DNA from: Paenibacillus ginsengihumi DSM 21568
Lineage (GTDB): Bacteria; Bacillota; Bacilli; Paenibacillales; NBRC-103111
Direction of reading: 5' to 3'
DNA length: 48,206 bases
Assembly (NCBI RefSeq): GCF_000380965.1
Contig: NZ_KB905587.1
Location: 1-48,206, forward strand
Shown in pieces: positions 24,024-33,200 of this stretch; the first letter of the stretch is position 1, and every line of letters begins with the position of its first letter. The position numbers were made by a program, and so were the translations under genes. The notes beneath the pieces are model-generated. The model was not told the origin of the DNA and searched no databases. It was given only the letters and a program-made list of their open reading frames with translations.

Positions 24024-25352
24024 ATGATGCCTGAAGCATCCACCAAGCACGAGCAAATTTTGAAATATATCGAAAGCTTGAAGGTCGGCAGCAAAATATC
24101 GGTGCGCAAAATCGCCCAAAAGCTCGGCGTCAGCGAAGGCACCGCCTACCGGGCGATCCGCGAGGCGGACAATATTGGGCTAGTCGCGACGAAGGAGCGG
24201 GTGGGCACCGTTCGGGTAGAGAAGAAGCAGCGCGATCAGCTTGACCGGCTGACGTTCGCCGAAGTGGTCAATATGGTGGACGGCGAGGTGCTCGGAGGGA
24301 AGGCGGGCCTGAGCAAGACGCTGTACAAGTTCGTCATCGGCGCCATGCAGCAGGATGCGATGCTGCGCTACATCGACCCGGGCAGCCTGCTCATCGTAGG
24401 CAACCGTTACGACGCCCACATGGGCGCGCTCGAGCACGGCGCCGCAGTGCTCGTCACCGGCGGCTTCGGCACGAGCGACGAGGTGAAGCGCATGGCCGAT
24501 CAGCTGGAGCTGCCGATCATCTCCAGCAGCTATGACACGTTCACTGTCGCCTCTATGATCAACCGGGCTATCTACGACCGGCTGATCAAGAAGAAAATAC
24601 TGCTTATCGAGGATATCGTCCCGTCCTCGATGCGGGTCTATTCGCTGCGGGCGCATCATACGCTGAAAGATTTTCGCCGGCTGCATGAGGAGACGGGGCA
24701 CAGCCGCTTCCCGGTCGTGGACGAATGGAACCGCGTCATCGGGATGATCACCTCGAAGGACTTGATCGGCGCGCAGCCTGAACAAACGCTGGATAAGCTG
24801 ATGACGCGCAATACGGTCACGGCGAGTCCGAACACCTCGGTCGCTTCGGCCGCCCATCTGATGGTCTGGGAGGGGATCGAGCTGCTTCCCGTCATCGACA
24901 GCAATCGCAAGGTGACCGCCGTGATCAGCCGGGAAGACGTGCTGAAGGCGATGCAGCATATTCAGCGGCAGCCTCACCACGGGGAGACGATCGAGGACCT
25001 CATCTGGTCCGGATTCGCGGAGGAGAGGGACGAAGCGGGGCAGCTGCGCTTCCGCGGCGTCATCACGCCGCAAATGACGAACCGGCTGGGCACGGTATCG
25101 GAAGGCGTGCTCACCTCGCTGATGGCGCAGGCCGCTTACCGCGTCGTACAGGACATGCGCAAGGGAGATCTCGTGCTGGACAACATGTCCTCCTATTTCG
25201 TCAAGCCCGTGCAAATCGACAGCGAGGTCGAGATTCGTCCGCAAATTATCGAGGTCAGCCGCAAATTCGCCAAGATCGACGTCGAGCTGCGCCATGGAGC
25301 GGCGCTTGTCGCCAAGGCGATGCTGACGGCGCAGGTCATCGAGCAGGGGTAA
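24024..25352 (+). CDS. ytoI: YtoI-like DRTGG/CBS/hotdog-domain regulator
   Basis: This 442-residue protein has an N-terminal helix-turn-helix (KISVRKIAQKLGVSEGTAYRAIREAD, residues ~20-50), a DRTGG-like domain (~80-190), two CBS repeats (HSRFPVVDEWNRVIGMITSKDL and VIDSNRKVTAVISREDVL, ~190-310), and a C-terminal hotdog thioesterase-like domain (~330-440). This layout is that of B. subtilis YtoI. CBS domains usually bind adenine nucleotides, suggesting a transcription factor that senses a nucleotide and an acyl ligand; that is inference. In B. subtilis ytoI also lies close to ytpI and dnaE. ATG 24024 is followed by ATG 24027; either may start. Confidence 0.88.
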   Translation: MMPEASTKHEQILKYIESLKVGSKISVRKIAQKLGVSEGTAYRAIREADNIGLVATKERVGTVRVEKKQRDQLDRLTFAEVVNMVDGEVLGGKAGLSKTLYKFVIGAMQQDAMLRYIDPGSLLIVGNRYDAHMGALEHGAAVLVTGGFGTSDEVKRMADQLELPIISSSYDTFTVASMINRAIYDRLIKKKILLIEDIVPSSMRVYSLRAHHTLKDFRRLHEETGHSRFPVVDEWNRVIGMITSKDLIGAQPEQTLDKLMTRNTVTASPNTSVASAAHLMVWEGIELLPVIDSNRKVTAVISREDVLKAMQHIQRQPHHGETIEDLIWSGFAEERDEAGQLRFRGVITPQMTNRLGTVSEGVLTSLMAQAAYRVVQDMRKGDLVLDNMSSYFVKPVQIDSEVEIRPQIIEVSRKFAKIDVELRHGAALVAKAMLTAQVIEQG

Positions 25353-25424
25353 TGGCAGCCGGCGCTAACCATCTTTAGTACGGCTTCGCATGCCTGCGCC
25401 TCTCAAGCGGCGAATAGGCGGGCT

Positions 25425-25460
25425 TTAACTTTTCTTAAACATTCCGTAAAGAAGAGTTAA
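25425..25460. promoter_or_regulatory. 12-bp inverted repeat upstream of the two-component operon
   Basis: TTAACTTTTCTT (25425-25436) pairs with AAGAAGAGTTAA (25449-25460), one mismatch. No T tract follows, so an operator is more likely than a terminator. A TATGAT -10-like element lies downstream at 25523-25528. Confidence 0.4.
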
Positions 25461-25534
25461 TCGCCCTGTATTACCATGAAGATCAGCGGGAGGCTGACTG
25501 TCCTTTTTCGTCCCGGACACGTTATGATAGACAG

Positions 25535-25596
25535 ATAGACGCCTATGACGAACAAATTCCTGCCGTCATCGGTCGTCACCTTCGGTCTTGAAAAAT
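25535..25596 (+). repeat. Dispersed repeat family, copy before the response regulator
   Basis: ATAGACGCCTATGACG, then AATTCCTGCCGTCATCGG, TCGTCACCTTCGG and TCTTGAAAAATT match the family. ATGACG and CGTCAT inside it form a short stem. The repeat lies between the putative -10 and the ribosome site of the regulator gene. Confidence 0.75.
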
Positions 25597-25622
25597 TTAT
25601 CATAGCAAAGGATGAGCCTTTC

Positions 25623-26318
25623 GTGTCCAAAAATATTCTCATTGCCGACGACGACAGCAAAATCGCCAAATTGATCGAAATTTATTTGCTAAATGAAGGA
25701 TATGCGGTCTACAAAGCGACCAACGGCCTGCAGGCGTTGGAGATGATGGCTGAATATCCGATTCATCTGGTCATACTCGATATTATGATGCCGGGCATGG
25801 ACGGGCTCGAGGTGTGCATCAAAATCCGCGAGAGGCAGATGACGCCGATTCTTATGATCAGCGCCAAGGACAGCGATATGGACAAAATCAACGGCCTCAT
25901 GACCGGGGCGGACGATTACCTGGTGAAGCCGTTCAATCCGCTGGAGCTGGTCGCCAGAGTGAAGTCGCTGCTGCGGCGGGCATATTTCCAGGCTGAGCCG
26001 AGCCGTCCCGGACAGGAGCATCTCATCGTCATCCAGTCGCTGGAGATCAACAAACAGACGCATTCCGTAACGGTGAGCGGCCGGCCGGTCAAAGTGACGC
26101 CGATCGAATTCGGCATCCTGTTCCTGTTGGCCAGCCATCCGGGGAGGGTGTTCAGCTCCGAGGAAATTTTCGAGCTGATCTGGAAAGAGAAATATTACGA
26201 GAACAACAACTCCGTCGCCGTGCATATGAGCCGTTTGCGCGACAAGCTCGAGAAGGAGATGGGCGGGGAAAAGTTGATTCATACGGTCTGGGGGGTCGGC
26301 TACAAGCTTGAATATTAG
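25623..26318 (+). CDS. OmpR-family response regulator (VanR/PhoP-like)
   Basis: This 231-residue protein has a receiver domain (KNILIADDDSK; phospho-acceptor Asp53 in LVILDIMMPGMDG) and a winged-helix DNA-binding domain (VTPIEFGILFLLASHPGRVFSSEEIFELIW, and VAVHMSRLRDKLE). GTG 25623 is chosen because AAAGGATGAG lies just upstream. An ATG at 25545 in the same frame would add 26 residues entirely encoded by the dispersed repeat, so it is rejected. It overlaps the kinase gene and is followed by a D,D-carboxypeptidase, like VanR-VanS-VanY-type loci. Target genes are not known. Confidence 0.92.
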   Translation: MSKNILIADDDSKIAKLIEIYLLNEGYAVYKATNGLQALEMMAEYPIHLVILDIMMPGMDGLEVCIKIRERQMTPILMISAKDSDMDKINGLMTGADDYLVKPFNPLELVARVKSLLRRAYFQAEPSRPGQEHLIVIQSLEINKQTHSVTVSGRPVKVTPIEFGILFLLASHPGRVFSSEEIFELIWKEKYYENNNSVAVHMSRLRDKLEKEMGGEKLIHTVWGVGYKLEY

Positions 26319-27492
26319 ATGGCTCGTTACGCTGCTATGGAGCCTGGTGGCGTCGGCGGTGGTGATGATTGTTCTGTATTATGTCGGTAAAGCGGTACAT
26401 ACGACCACTTTCCGCTATTCCCTCCCGCTTGAGCCGATTTTATCGTGGCTTCATTATAACTTCGGACTGAAGAGGCTTTATGCGCTGAGCGGCATTCCGG
26501 TCTTCGCTCTGACGCTGTGGCTGTTCATCCGCAGGGAGCTCCGTTACCAGCGGCAGCAATACTTGAACGAAATCATCCGGCATGTGAAGATCATCGCGGA
26601 AGGACGCTTCGATCATAAAGTGCCTGTTCGCCCGCTCGCAGACCTCGGAGAGCTGTCCGCCAATATCAACGACCTGGTGACGAAGCTGAAGCAGGCGATG
26701 GAAGAGGAACGCCGGGCGGAGCAGACGAAAAACGAGCTGATCACGAATGTGTCGCACGATTTGCGCACGCCGCTAACCTCCATAACCGGTTATTTGGGGC
26801 TGATCGATCAGGACCGCTATCGCGACGAGGTGGAGCTGAGACACTATGTCGGCATGGCCTATGAGGAGTCCCAGCGGCTCAGCCGGATGGTTCAGGATTT
26901 GTTCGAGTATACCCGCTTAAGGAACAGGGAGATGAAGCTGGCGCGCAGCCGGATCAATCTGGTGGAGATGCTGCGGCAAATGACGGCGCATTTCCAGATT
27001 CGGCTGGAGGAAGCCGGAATGGAGCCGCGGCTGTATTTCGGGCAGCCCCATCTGTTCATCCTGGGCGACGGCGAGAAGCTGCGAAGAGTGTTCGAAAACT
27101 TGATGTCCAACGCCATCCAGTATGGCAAGGAAGGGAAATTGCTGGATGTTGTCGGGAGGATGGAAGGGCCGGACGTCGTTATCGAGATCGTGAATTACGG
27201 CGAACCGATTCCCCGGGACGAGCTTCCCCGCATTTTCGACCGGTTCTACCGGATCGAGAAATCGCGCTCCCTGCACAGCGGCGGCTCGGGCATCGGGCTG
27301 GCTATCGTCAAGCAAACCGTCGAGCTGCACGGGGGGGCGATCGACGTCAGCAGCGACGACGAGCGCACCGCCTTTACGGTGAGGCTGCGCGGGCTGCCGG
27401 TCGGCAATGAAGCGTCCCCGGGCGACGGCTCGCAGCCGGTCGCGCCCGGGAACGGGCAACCGGGCAAAGCGGACGGCGCTCTGCGGCCTTAA
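26308..27492 (+). CDS. VanS-like sensor histidine kinase
   Basis: This 394-residue kinase has two N-terminal membrane helices (VTLLWSLVASAVVMIVLYYVG and LYALSGIPVFALTLWLFI) with a short outer loop, a HAMP segment (~85-135), a HisKA box (NVSHDLRTPLTSITGYL, His150) and an ATPase domain (FENLMSNAIQYG, RDELPRIFDRFYR, SGGSGIGLAIVKQ). The N-box, F-box and G-box are intact. The tail after ~370 is Gly/Pro-rich. TTG 26308 lies inside the regulator gene, giving an 11-bp overlap and translational coupling. The layout and the downstream carboxypeptidase suggest a role in sensing cell-wall state; this is inferred. Confidence 0.9.
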   Translation: MNIRWLVTLLWSLVASAVVMIVLYYVGKAVHTTTFRYSLPLEPILSWLHYNFGLKRLYALSGIPVFALTLWLFIRRELRYQRQQYLNEIIRHVKIIAEGRFDHKVPVRPLADLGELSANINDLVTKLKQAMEEERRAEQTKNELITNVSHDLRTPLTSITGYLGLIDQDRYRDEVELRHYVGMAYEESQRLSRMVQDLFEYTRLRNREMKLARSRINLVEMLRQMTAHFQIRLEEAGMEPRLYFGQPHLFILGDGEKLRRVFENLMSNAIQYGKEGKLLDVVGRMEGPDVVIEIVNYGEPIPRDELPRIFDRFYRIEKSRSLHSGGSGIGLAIVKQTVELHGGAIDVSSDDERTAFTVRLRGLPVGNEASPGDGSQPVAPGNGQPGKADGALRP

Positions 27493-27532
27493 GCGGCAGT
27501 ACAGTATGGAGAAAGGAGGGACTAACGCTTCG

Positions 27533-28489
27533 ATGAGATGGAGAGCTTTAGGTATCGGCATGCTGGCGCTGGCGGCCGTCTACGGGGCGCTGAACTGGAT
27601 GAGTCTCAAGCCGGAAGCGACCGCTGCGCTCGAGTATGTCCGCGCGAATGCCGTATCCTGGTCGTCGCCTGTGGCGGTGGAAGGCGTAGCGGCCGTGCTG
27701 ATCGATGCGGAGACAGGCGAGGAGCTGTATGGCAAAAACGTCGACAAGCGGCTGTATCCCGCCAGCACGACGAAAATTTTGACGGCATTGATCGCGCTGG
27801 AAAGAGGCGAGCTTGGCGATCGCATTGCAGTCGGCGACGAGGTGAATCTCCGGACGGCAGACGAAAGCTCGGCCTGGCTGAGGGAGGGGCAACTGCTGAC
27901 ACTGAGGGATTTGCTGTCGGCCATGATGCTGCCGTCCGGCAACGACGCGGCAAGGACGATCGCCCGGTACGTGGCCCGGAAGGAGAAGGGCAGGGACGTA
28001 TCGGCCGAGGAAGGCATTCGCTATTTCGCCGAATTGATGAACGAGAAGGCGAAGGAGCTTGGCGCCCGCCGCTCCCATTTCGTGAACCCGCACGGGCTGC
28101 ACGACCCGGAGCAATACACGACGGCGCGCGACATGGCGCGGATCGCCCAGGCGGCGATGAAGCTGGAAGCGTTCCGGGACATCGTGAACGAGAGGGAGCA
28201 TACGGCGGCGTTCGCCGCATCCAAGGTCACCTACGAGAACCGGAATCAGCTGCTGCAGCCGGGCAGTCCTTATTATCTCGAAGAGGCCGACGGCATCAAG
28301 ACAGGCTTCACCGACGAGGCCGGCTACTGTCTCGTGTCCTCCGCCAGCCGGGGCGGCACAAGGCTGATCGCCGTCGTGCTGCGTTCGACGCAAGACAGCG
28401 TTTGGAGCGACTCCCGGCGTCTCCTGCAGTACGGCTTCGCAGAGAAGGGCGTGCCTTCCGCCGCTTCGGGCGCGATGCCGGCCGGATAA
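27533..28489 (+). CDS. D-alanyl-D-alanine carboxypeptidase (penicillin-binding protein, S11)
   Basis: This 318-residue protein has an N-terminal signal/anchor helix (ALGIGMLALAAVYGALNWMS) and the three S11 active-site motifs: Ser78-x-x-Lys81 in YPASTTKIL, Ser135-Gly-Asn in PSGNDA, and Lys256-Thr-Gly in DGIKTGFTDEAGYC. It trims the terminal D-Ala of peptidoglycan stems outside the membrane. The usual C-terminal domain of DacA-type enzymes is missing, as in DacB/DacF-shortened or Van-type forms. ATG 27533 follows AAAGGAGGG with 12-base spacing. It is probably cotranscribed with the two-component genes 40 bp upstream. Confidence 0.92.
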   Translation: MRWRALGIGMLALAAVYGALNWMSLKPEATAALEYVRANAVSWSSPVAVEGVAAVLIDAETGEELYGKNVDKRLYPASTTKILTALIALERGELGDRIAVGDEVNLRTADESSAWLREGQLLTLRDLLSAMMLPSGNDAARTIARYVARKEKGRDVSAEEGIRYFAELMNEKAKELGARRSHFVNPHGLHDPEQYTTARDMARIAQAAMKLEAFRDIVNEREHTAAFAASKVTYENRNQLLQPGSPYYLEEADGIKTGFTDEAGYCLVSSASRGGTRLIAVVLRSTQDSVWSDSRRLLQYGFAEKGVPSAASGAMPAG

Positions 28490-28495
28490 GCGGCT

Positions 28496-28858
28496 CTATG
28501 CGCGCTTGTCCGGCCTGCGGGCGCGCTGTCCCCCGGCGCGGGAGGCATCCTTCTCCGCTCCGCCGGCGGCGATCAGCCGGCTGAACTGGCCGTGATTGCG
28601 TATGCCGGCGAACAGGTTGAACAGGCCGAGCAGCAGGCAGACGGTGCCGAAGATGCGGCGGGCCACCGAATCCGTAAAGAAAAACAGCTGGGATACGGCG
28701 ATGATCGCCAGCATAATCCCCATGGCGATATTCATCCTCGAGGCGTACAACCCCTTATATGCGATGTCCTGTTCCCTGCGGTGCCGGAAGCTGTAGAAGA
28801 CGGTGAATCCGAGAGCGATCACGATGAGCAGGCTAAGCGTCGTCTGAATGTAAATCAT
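28496..28858 (-). CDS. ytpI: YtpI-like membrane protein
   Basis: This 120-residue protein has three membrane helices (LSLLIVIALGFTVFYSF, NIAMGIMLAIIAVSQLFFF, IFGTVCLLLGLFNLFAGI) and an Ala/Arg-rich tail. Family marks are QDIAYKGLYASRMNIAMGIML and GIRNHGQF. YtpI is a small membrane protein of unknown role, found beside ytoI and dnaE in B. subtilis; the order is partly kept here, though a carboxypeptidase operon now separates it from ytoI. The N-terminal start is ATG 28858, with a weak AAGGTTGACGG ribosome site. Confidence 0.8.
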   Translation of the reverse strand: MIYIQTTLSLLIVIALGFTVFYSFRHRREQDIAYKGLYASRMNIAMGIMLAIIAVSQLFFFTDSVARRIFGTVCLLLGLFNLFAGIRNHGQFSRLIAAGGAEKDASRAGGQRARRPDKRA

Positions 28859-28988
28859 GGATAATCCGTCAACCTTCTTTCTTCTTCTCGCAGCGTGCGC
28901 ATTCGGCCGCGCTTTGCGCTGCGGCGCATTACATTAAATGTACCGATTTTGTCCGGCAAAAGCAATCCCGCCTTTCCCGCGCCGCCGT

Positions 28989-29492
28989 TTACGATACGGG
29001 AAGCCGCTTCCACTCCCTGGCCGTGACCCATACCTTCAGCTCCGTCTGCACGAGCACCATCGTTCGCACCGTGACGACGTAGTCCTTGTCGAGCACGTCG
29101 GCATATGTCTTCTCGGCCAGTATTTGCCGGAACAGCTCCTGATTTTCCGCAAAGTTGGATATTTTTTGGCCGACGACCACCTTGCGCATGTCCCCGTGCA
29201 CCAAGCGCTGCAACTCCGTCTCCACCACTTTGTCGAACTGCGTGCCTTCCGCCGGCTCCACATGCACGTTCAGCAGGTTGATGGTCGTATACTGGTTTTT
29301 CGTTTTTTTCAGATTGGCGTTGTCCTCCATCAGCTGCTTGCGCTCCAGCACGAGCTCCCGGTTTTGCGTAAGCACGACATCCAGATGATGATTGTAGATC
29401 CCCATGAAAAATGCGCTGCCAATCACCGCTCCCGAGATAAACAATCCGATCCCCTGCAGCAAACGGCCCGTCCTCTCGAGCGGTGCCTTCAT
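28989..29492 (-). CDS. ytrI: Sporulation membrane protein YtrI
   Basis: This 167-residue protein has one N-terminal membrane helix (GIGLFISGAVIGSAFFMGIYN) and a coiled-coil stretch (NRELVLERKQLMEDNANLKK). A globular domain outside the membrane contains VEPAEGTQFDKVVETELQRLVHGD and VTVRTMVLVQTELKVWVT. Its size equals B. subtilis YtrI, which is needed for normal sporulation. ATG 29492 overlaps the ytrH stop as ATGA with GGAGG just upstream, so it is the second gene of a ytrH-ytrI operon. B. subtilis has nrnA (ytqI) between ytrI and ytpI; here it is absent. Confidence 0.88.
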   Translation of the reverse strand: MKAPLERTGRLLQGIGLFISGAVIGSAFFMGIYNHHLDVVLTQNRELVLERKQLMEDNANLKKTKNQYTTINLLNVHVEPAEGTQFDKVVETELQRLVHGDMRKVVVGQKISNFAENQELFRQILAEKTYADVLDKDYVVTVRTMVLVQTELKVWVTAREWKRLPVS

Positions 29493-29824
29493 CCCTCGGC
29501 GCCTCCTCTGCATATCCACTGAATGAGCGTCGTCCCCATATGGGCCCCCAGGAAAGCGCAGACGATATATAAAATCTGCTTGAACGCCGGAGACAGATGC
29601 CCGAGGGCAAAATGGCTCTCGATGGCCCGGATTGGATCGATCGTGCCGCCGATCGCGGCGACCATTGCCCATACTTTGATCTGCTCGGCGACGGTCAGCA
29701 TCCGGTGGACGGGGGGCTGGTCCAGGGTCAGCACCGAATGAATGCCGGCCAGCATCGTTCCGCCCAGGACGACGCCGAAGGCGACGAAGAAGTCGAGGAG
29801 GCATTTGACGACAAAGCCCGCCAT
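29489..29824 (-). CDS. ytrH: Sporulation membrane protein YtrH
   Basis: This 111-residue protein has three hydrophobic segments (CLLDFFVAFGVVLGGTMLAGI, VWAMVAAIGGTIDPI, QILYIVCAFLGAHMGTTLIQWI). The FFVAFGVVLGG...VAAIGGTIDPIRAIES pattern is that of YtrH, a mother-cell membrane protein needed for normal sporulation in B. subtilis. ATG 29824 is favoured (AAAGGGTGG 8 bases upstream); GTG 29836 is an alternative. It leads the ytrH-ytrI operon, divergent from dnaE as in B. subtilis. Sigma-E control is expected from the relative, but no promoter was clear. Confidence 0.88.
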   Translation of the reverse strand: MAGFVVKCLLDFFVAFGVVLGGTMLAGIHSVLTLDQPPVHRMLTVAEQIKVWAMVAAIGGTIDPIRAIESHFALGHLSPAFKQILYIVCAFLGAHMGTTLIQWICRGGAEG

Positions 29825-30221
29825 GCGTCTAACCACCCTTTCCGTATCTGTACCCTGCGGCGCGGCAGCGTCCTGGCAGCCGGCACGGCCTGCCGCCGGT
29901 CAGCGTCCCTGCCCGAACCGCCAATGCCCGGACGCGCGCTCGGGTCCTTGCCGGGAGCTGCGGCACAGGCGGCTTCCGGCAAGCGGCCCTTCTCCGACCG
30001 CCACTCGCAAGTACCGCTCGTTCGATTGCAGGCAGCGCCGGCACGTTCCGCGTCCGGGCGGCGCCCTTGTCTGACATCCGGCGGCCCGCGTCCGTACGCT
30101 TGCCAAGGGCCTTGCAGCCCAGCGCGCAGAGCTTGGCCTTTCTATTCCTACTCTATGGCACGGGTGTTCGCCTTATGCTAAAATATTTTTATCGAATCGA
30201 TCAGGGATGAGGGTGGCGCGG
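29825..30221. other. GC-rich divergent intergenic region, no gene seen
   Basis: This ~400-bp gap between ytrH and dnaE is very GC-rich. ORFs in it overlap each other, lack ribosome sites and show no family pattern. The last 45 bases turn AT-rich and hold the dnaE promoter candidate. Confidence 0.6.
30176..30184 (+). promoter_or_regulatory. Extended -10 candidate of dnaE
   Basis: TGCTAAAAT is an extended -10 type element 38 bases before the dnaE start; no good -35 is seen. Confidence 0.4.
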
Positions 30222-33200
30222 ATGAACGGCTTTGTTCATCTTCATGTACATAGCGAATACAGTCTTTTGGACGGCGCTGCGCGGATTGACGATCTGGTCC
30301 GGCAAGCGGCGAAGCTCGGAATGAAGGCTTTGGCGCTGACCGATCACGGGGTGATGTACGGCGCCGTTCCGTTCTATAAAGCGTGTCTGGCTTATGGCGT
30401 GAAGCCGATCATCGGGTGCGAGATGTATTTCACGTCCGGCTCGATCCGCGACAAGGGGTCGCGGGCGGAGCAGCCGATCTATCACCTGATCCTGCTGGCC
30501 AAGAACGAGACGGGCTACCGCAATTTAATGAAGCTGTGCTCGATCGGCCATCTGCGGGGCTATCATTATAAACCGCGCATCGACCTGGAGCACCTGGCGG
30601 CGCACGCCGAAGGGCTCATCTGCACGAGCTCCTGCCTCGGGGGCGAGGTGTCCCAGCATCTGCTGTACGGCCGCTACGAGGAGGCGAAGGCTGCGGCGCT
30701 AAGGTACCGCGGTATTTTCGGCGACGACTTCTATCTGGAAATCCAGGATCACGGATTGACCGAGCAGAAGAAGGTCATGCAGGAGATGATTCGGCTCAGC
30801 CGCGATATCGGCGTTCCTCTCGTCGCGACCAACGACGTGCACTATGTCCGCGAGTCCGAGCATGCGGTGCAGGAGATTCTGATCTGCATCGGCACGGGCA
30901 AGACGCTGGACGACGAGGACAGGCTGCAGCTAAAGACAAGCCAGCTGTACCTCAAGAGCCCCGAGGAGATGGGCCGGCTGTTCGCTCATGTGCCGGAAGC
31001 GCTGGAGAACACCGTCCGGATCGCCGAAGCCTGCCAGCTGCAGCTCGCATTCGGGCGCTCCATCCTGCCGGAGTTCAGGCCGCTTCCGGAAGGGAAGACG
31101 GCCTTCGCCTATTTGGCCGAGCTGTGCGAGGAAGGGCTGCGCCGGCGTTACGAAAGTGTGCCGGAATGGAAGAGCGAGGCGTGGCGGGAAAGCCTGGAGG
31201 GCAGGCTCCGCTACGAGCTGTCCGTCATCGAGGGAATGGGATACTCGGACTATTTCCTGATCGTCTGGGATTTTATTCGCTACGCTCACGAGCAGGGGAT
31301 CGCGGTAGGCCCCGGCCGGGGCTCGTCGGCCGGCAGCCTCGTCGCCTACGTGCTGCGGATTACGGACGTCGATCCGATCAAGTACAATCTGCTCTTCGAG
31401 CGGTTCCTCAATCCGGAGCGGGTATCGATGCCCGATATCGACATCGACTTCAGCGACCTTCGCCGCGATGAGGTGATCGACTATGTCGTCCGCAAGTACG
31501 GGCGCGACCGCGTGGCCCAGATCATCACCTTCGGCACGATGGCCGCCAAGGCGGCGGTGCGGGACGTCGGCCGTGTGCTGGGGATGCCGTACAACGAGGT
31601 CGACCGCTGCGCCAAGCTGATTCCGCATCAGCTCGGCATGACGCTCGGCGAGGCGCTGGAGGCGAGTCCGGAGCTGAGGGCGCATGCCGCGGCGCAACCG
31701 AAGGCGGCCGAGCTGCTCGAGCTGGCCATGAAGGTGGAGGGGATGCCCCGGCACGCCTCCACGCACGCCGCCGGGGTCGTCATCTCGCGCGAGCCGCTGA
31801 CGGAATATGTGCCGCTGCAGGAGGGAACGGAGCAGACGCCGCTCACCCAATATTCCATGGAGCATCTCGAAGCGATCGGGCTGCTCAAGATGGATTTTCT
31901 CGGCCTGCGGACGCTGTCGATCATCGAGCGTTCCCTGCAGTGGATTCGCCAGCAGACCGGAGAAGAGATCGACTGGCGTCAAGTGCCGATGGACGACCCC
32001 GCGACGTATGAGCTGCTCGGGCGGGGAGATACGACGGGCATATTCCAGCTGGAGTCGGCCGGCATGCGGCGCGTGCTGAAGGAGCTGCGGCCATCTAGCT
32101 TCGAGGATATCATCTCCGTGCTGGCCTTGTACCGTCCGGGGCCGATGGAGTTTATCCCGCAGTTTATCCGTTGCAAGCACGGCGAGCAGCAGGTCGTTTA
32201 TCCGCATCCTTCCCTTGAGCCGATCCTGAAGGATACGTACGGGATTATCGTCTATCAGGAGCAGATTATGCAGATCGCCTCGCAGATGGCCGGCTTTACG
32301 CTGGGCGAAGCGGACCTGCTGCGGCGCGCGGTATCGAAGAAGAAGCGCGAGGTGCTGGACGAGGAGCGGGCGCATTTCGTGCGGGGCTGTCTGGCCCAGG
32401 GCTTCGCCGAGGAGGAGGCGAACCGCGTGTACGATATGATCGTCCGCTTCGCGGACTACGGCTATCCCCGGGCGCACGCGACCGCCTATGGGGTGCTTGC
32501 GTTTCAGACAGCCTATCTGAAGGCGCATTATCCGGTCCAGTTCATGGCGTCGATGCTGACAGCCGTCATGGGCAGCCATACCAAGGTGGCGGAATACGTG
32601 GACGAATGCCGCCGGATGGGCATTCCCGTACTGCCGCCCGACGTGAACGAGAGCGGATATGTGTTTACTCCCGTGCCGCCCCGGGCCGCGCCTGACGAAG
32701 GCAGCGCGGCGGACGCCGCATCCGGCAGCGGGAATAAGGCGGCAGGGCCCGGCGGGGCGATTCGGTTCGGCCTGGCGGCGATCAAGAATGTCGGCACCCA
32801 GGCGATCGAATCGCTGATCGCCGAACGAGCCGGCGGGCCATACGCCAGCCTGATCGACCTGTGCCGGCGGGTCGATCTGCGCGTATGCAACAAGCGCGTC
32901 CTGGAATCGCTCATCCAGGGAGGCGCCGCCGACACCTTGCCCGGACACCGGGCCCAGCTGCTGGCCATGCTGGACGACGCTGTCGAGGCCGCCGTCAAAT
33001 GGCGCAAAAACCGCGAGGATCTGCAGCTTGTGCTGGACGGATTTCAGGAGGAGGTGAGCTGGGACGTGCACTATCCGGAGATTGTCCCGTTCACGATCAC
33101 CCAGCAGCTGGAGCTGGAGCGGGAGCTGCTTGGGCTTTACATTTCGGGCAGTCCGCTGGACGATTACGAGGACGTGCTGAGCAAGCTGGACATCGATCCG

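Noticed and set aside
29597..30181. 194-codon plus ORF over ytrH and the gap
   Set aside because: Overlaps the real ytrH antisense and then low-complexity GC-rich sequence without family features.
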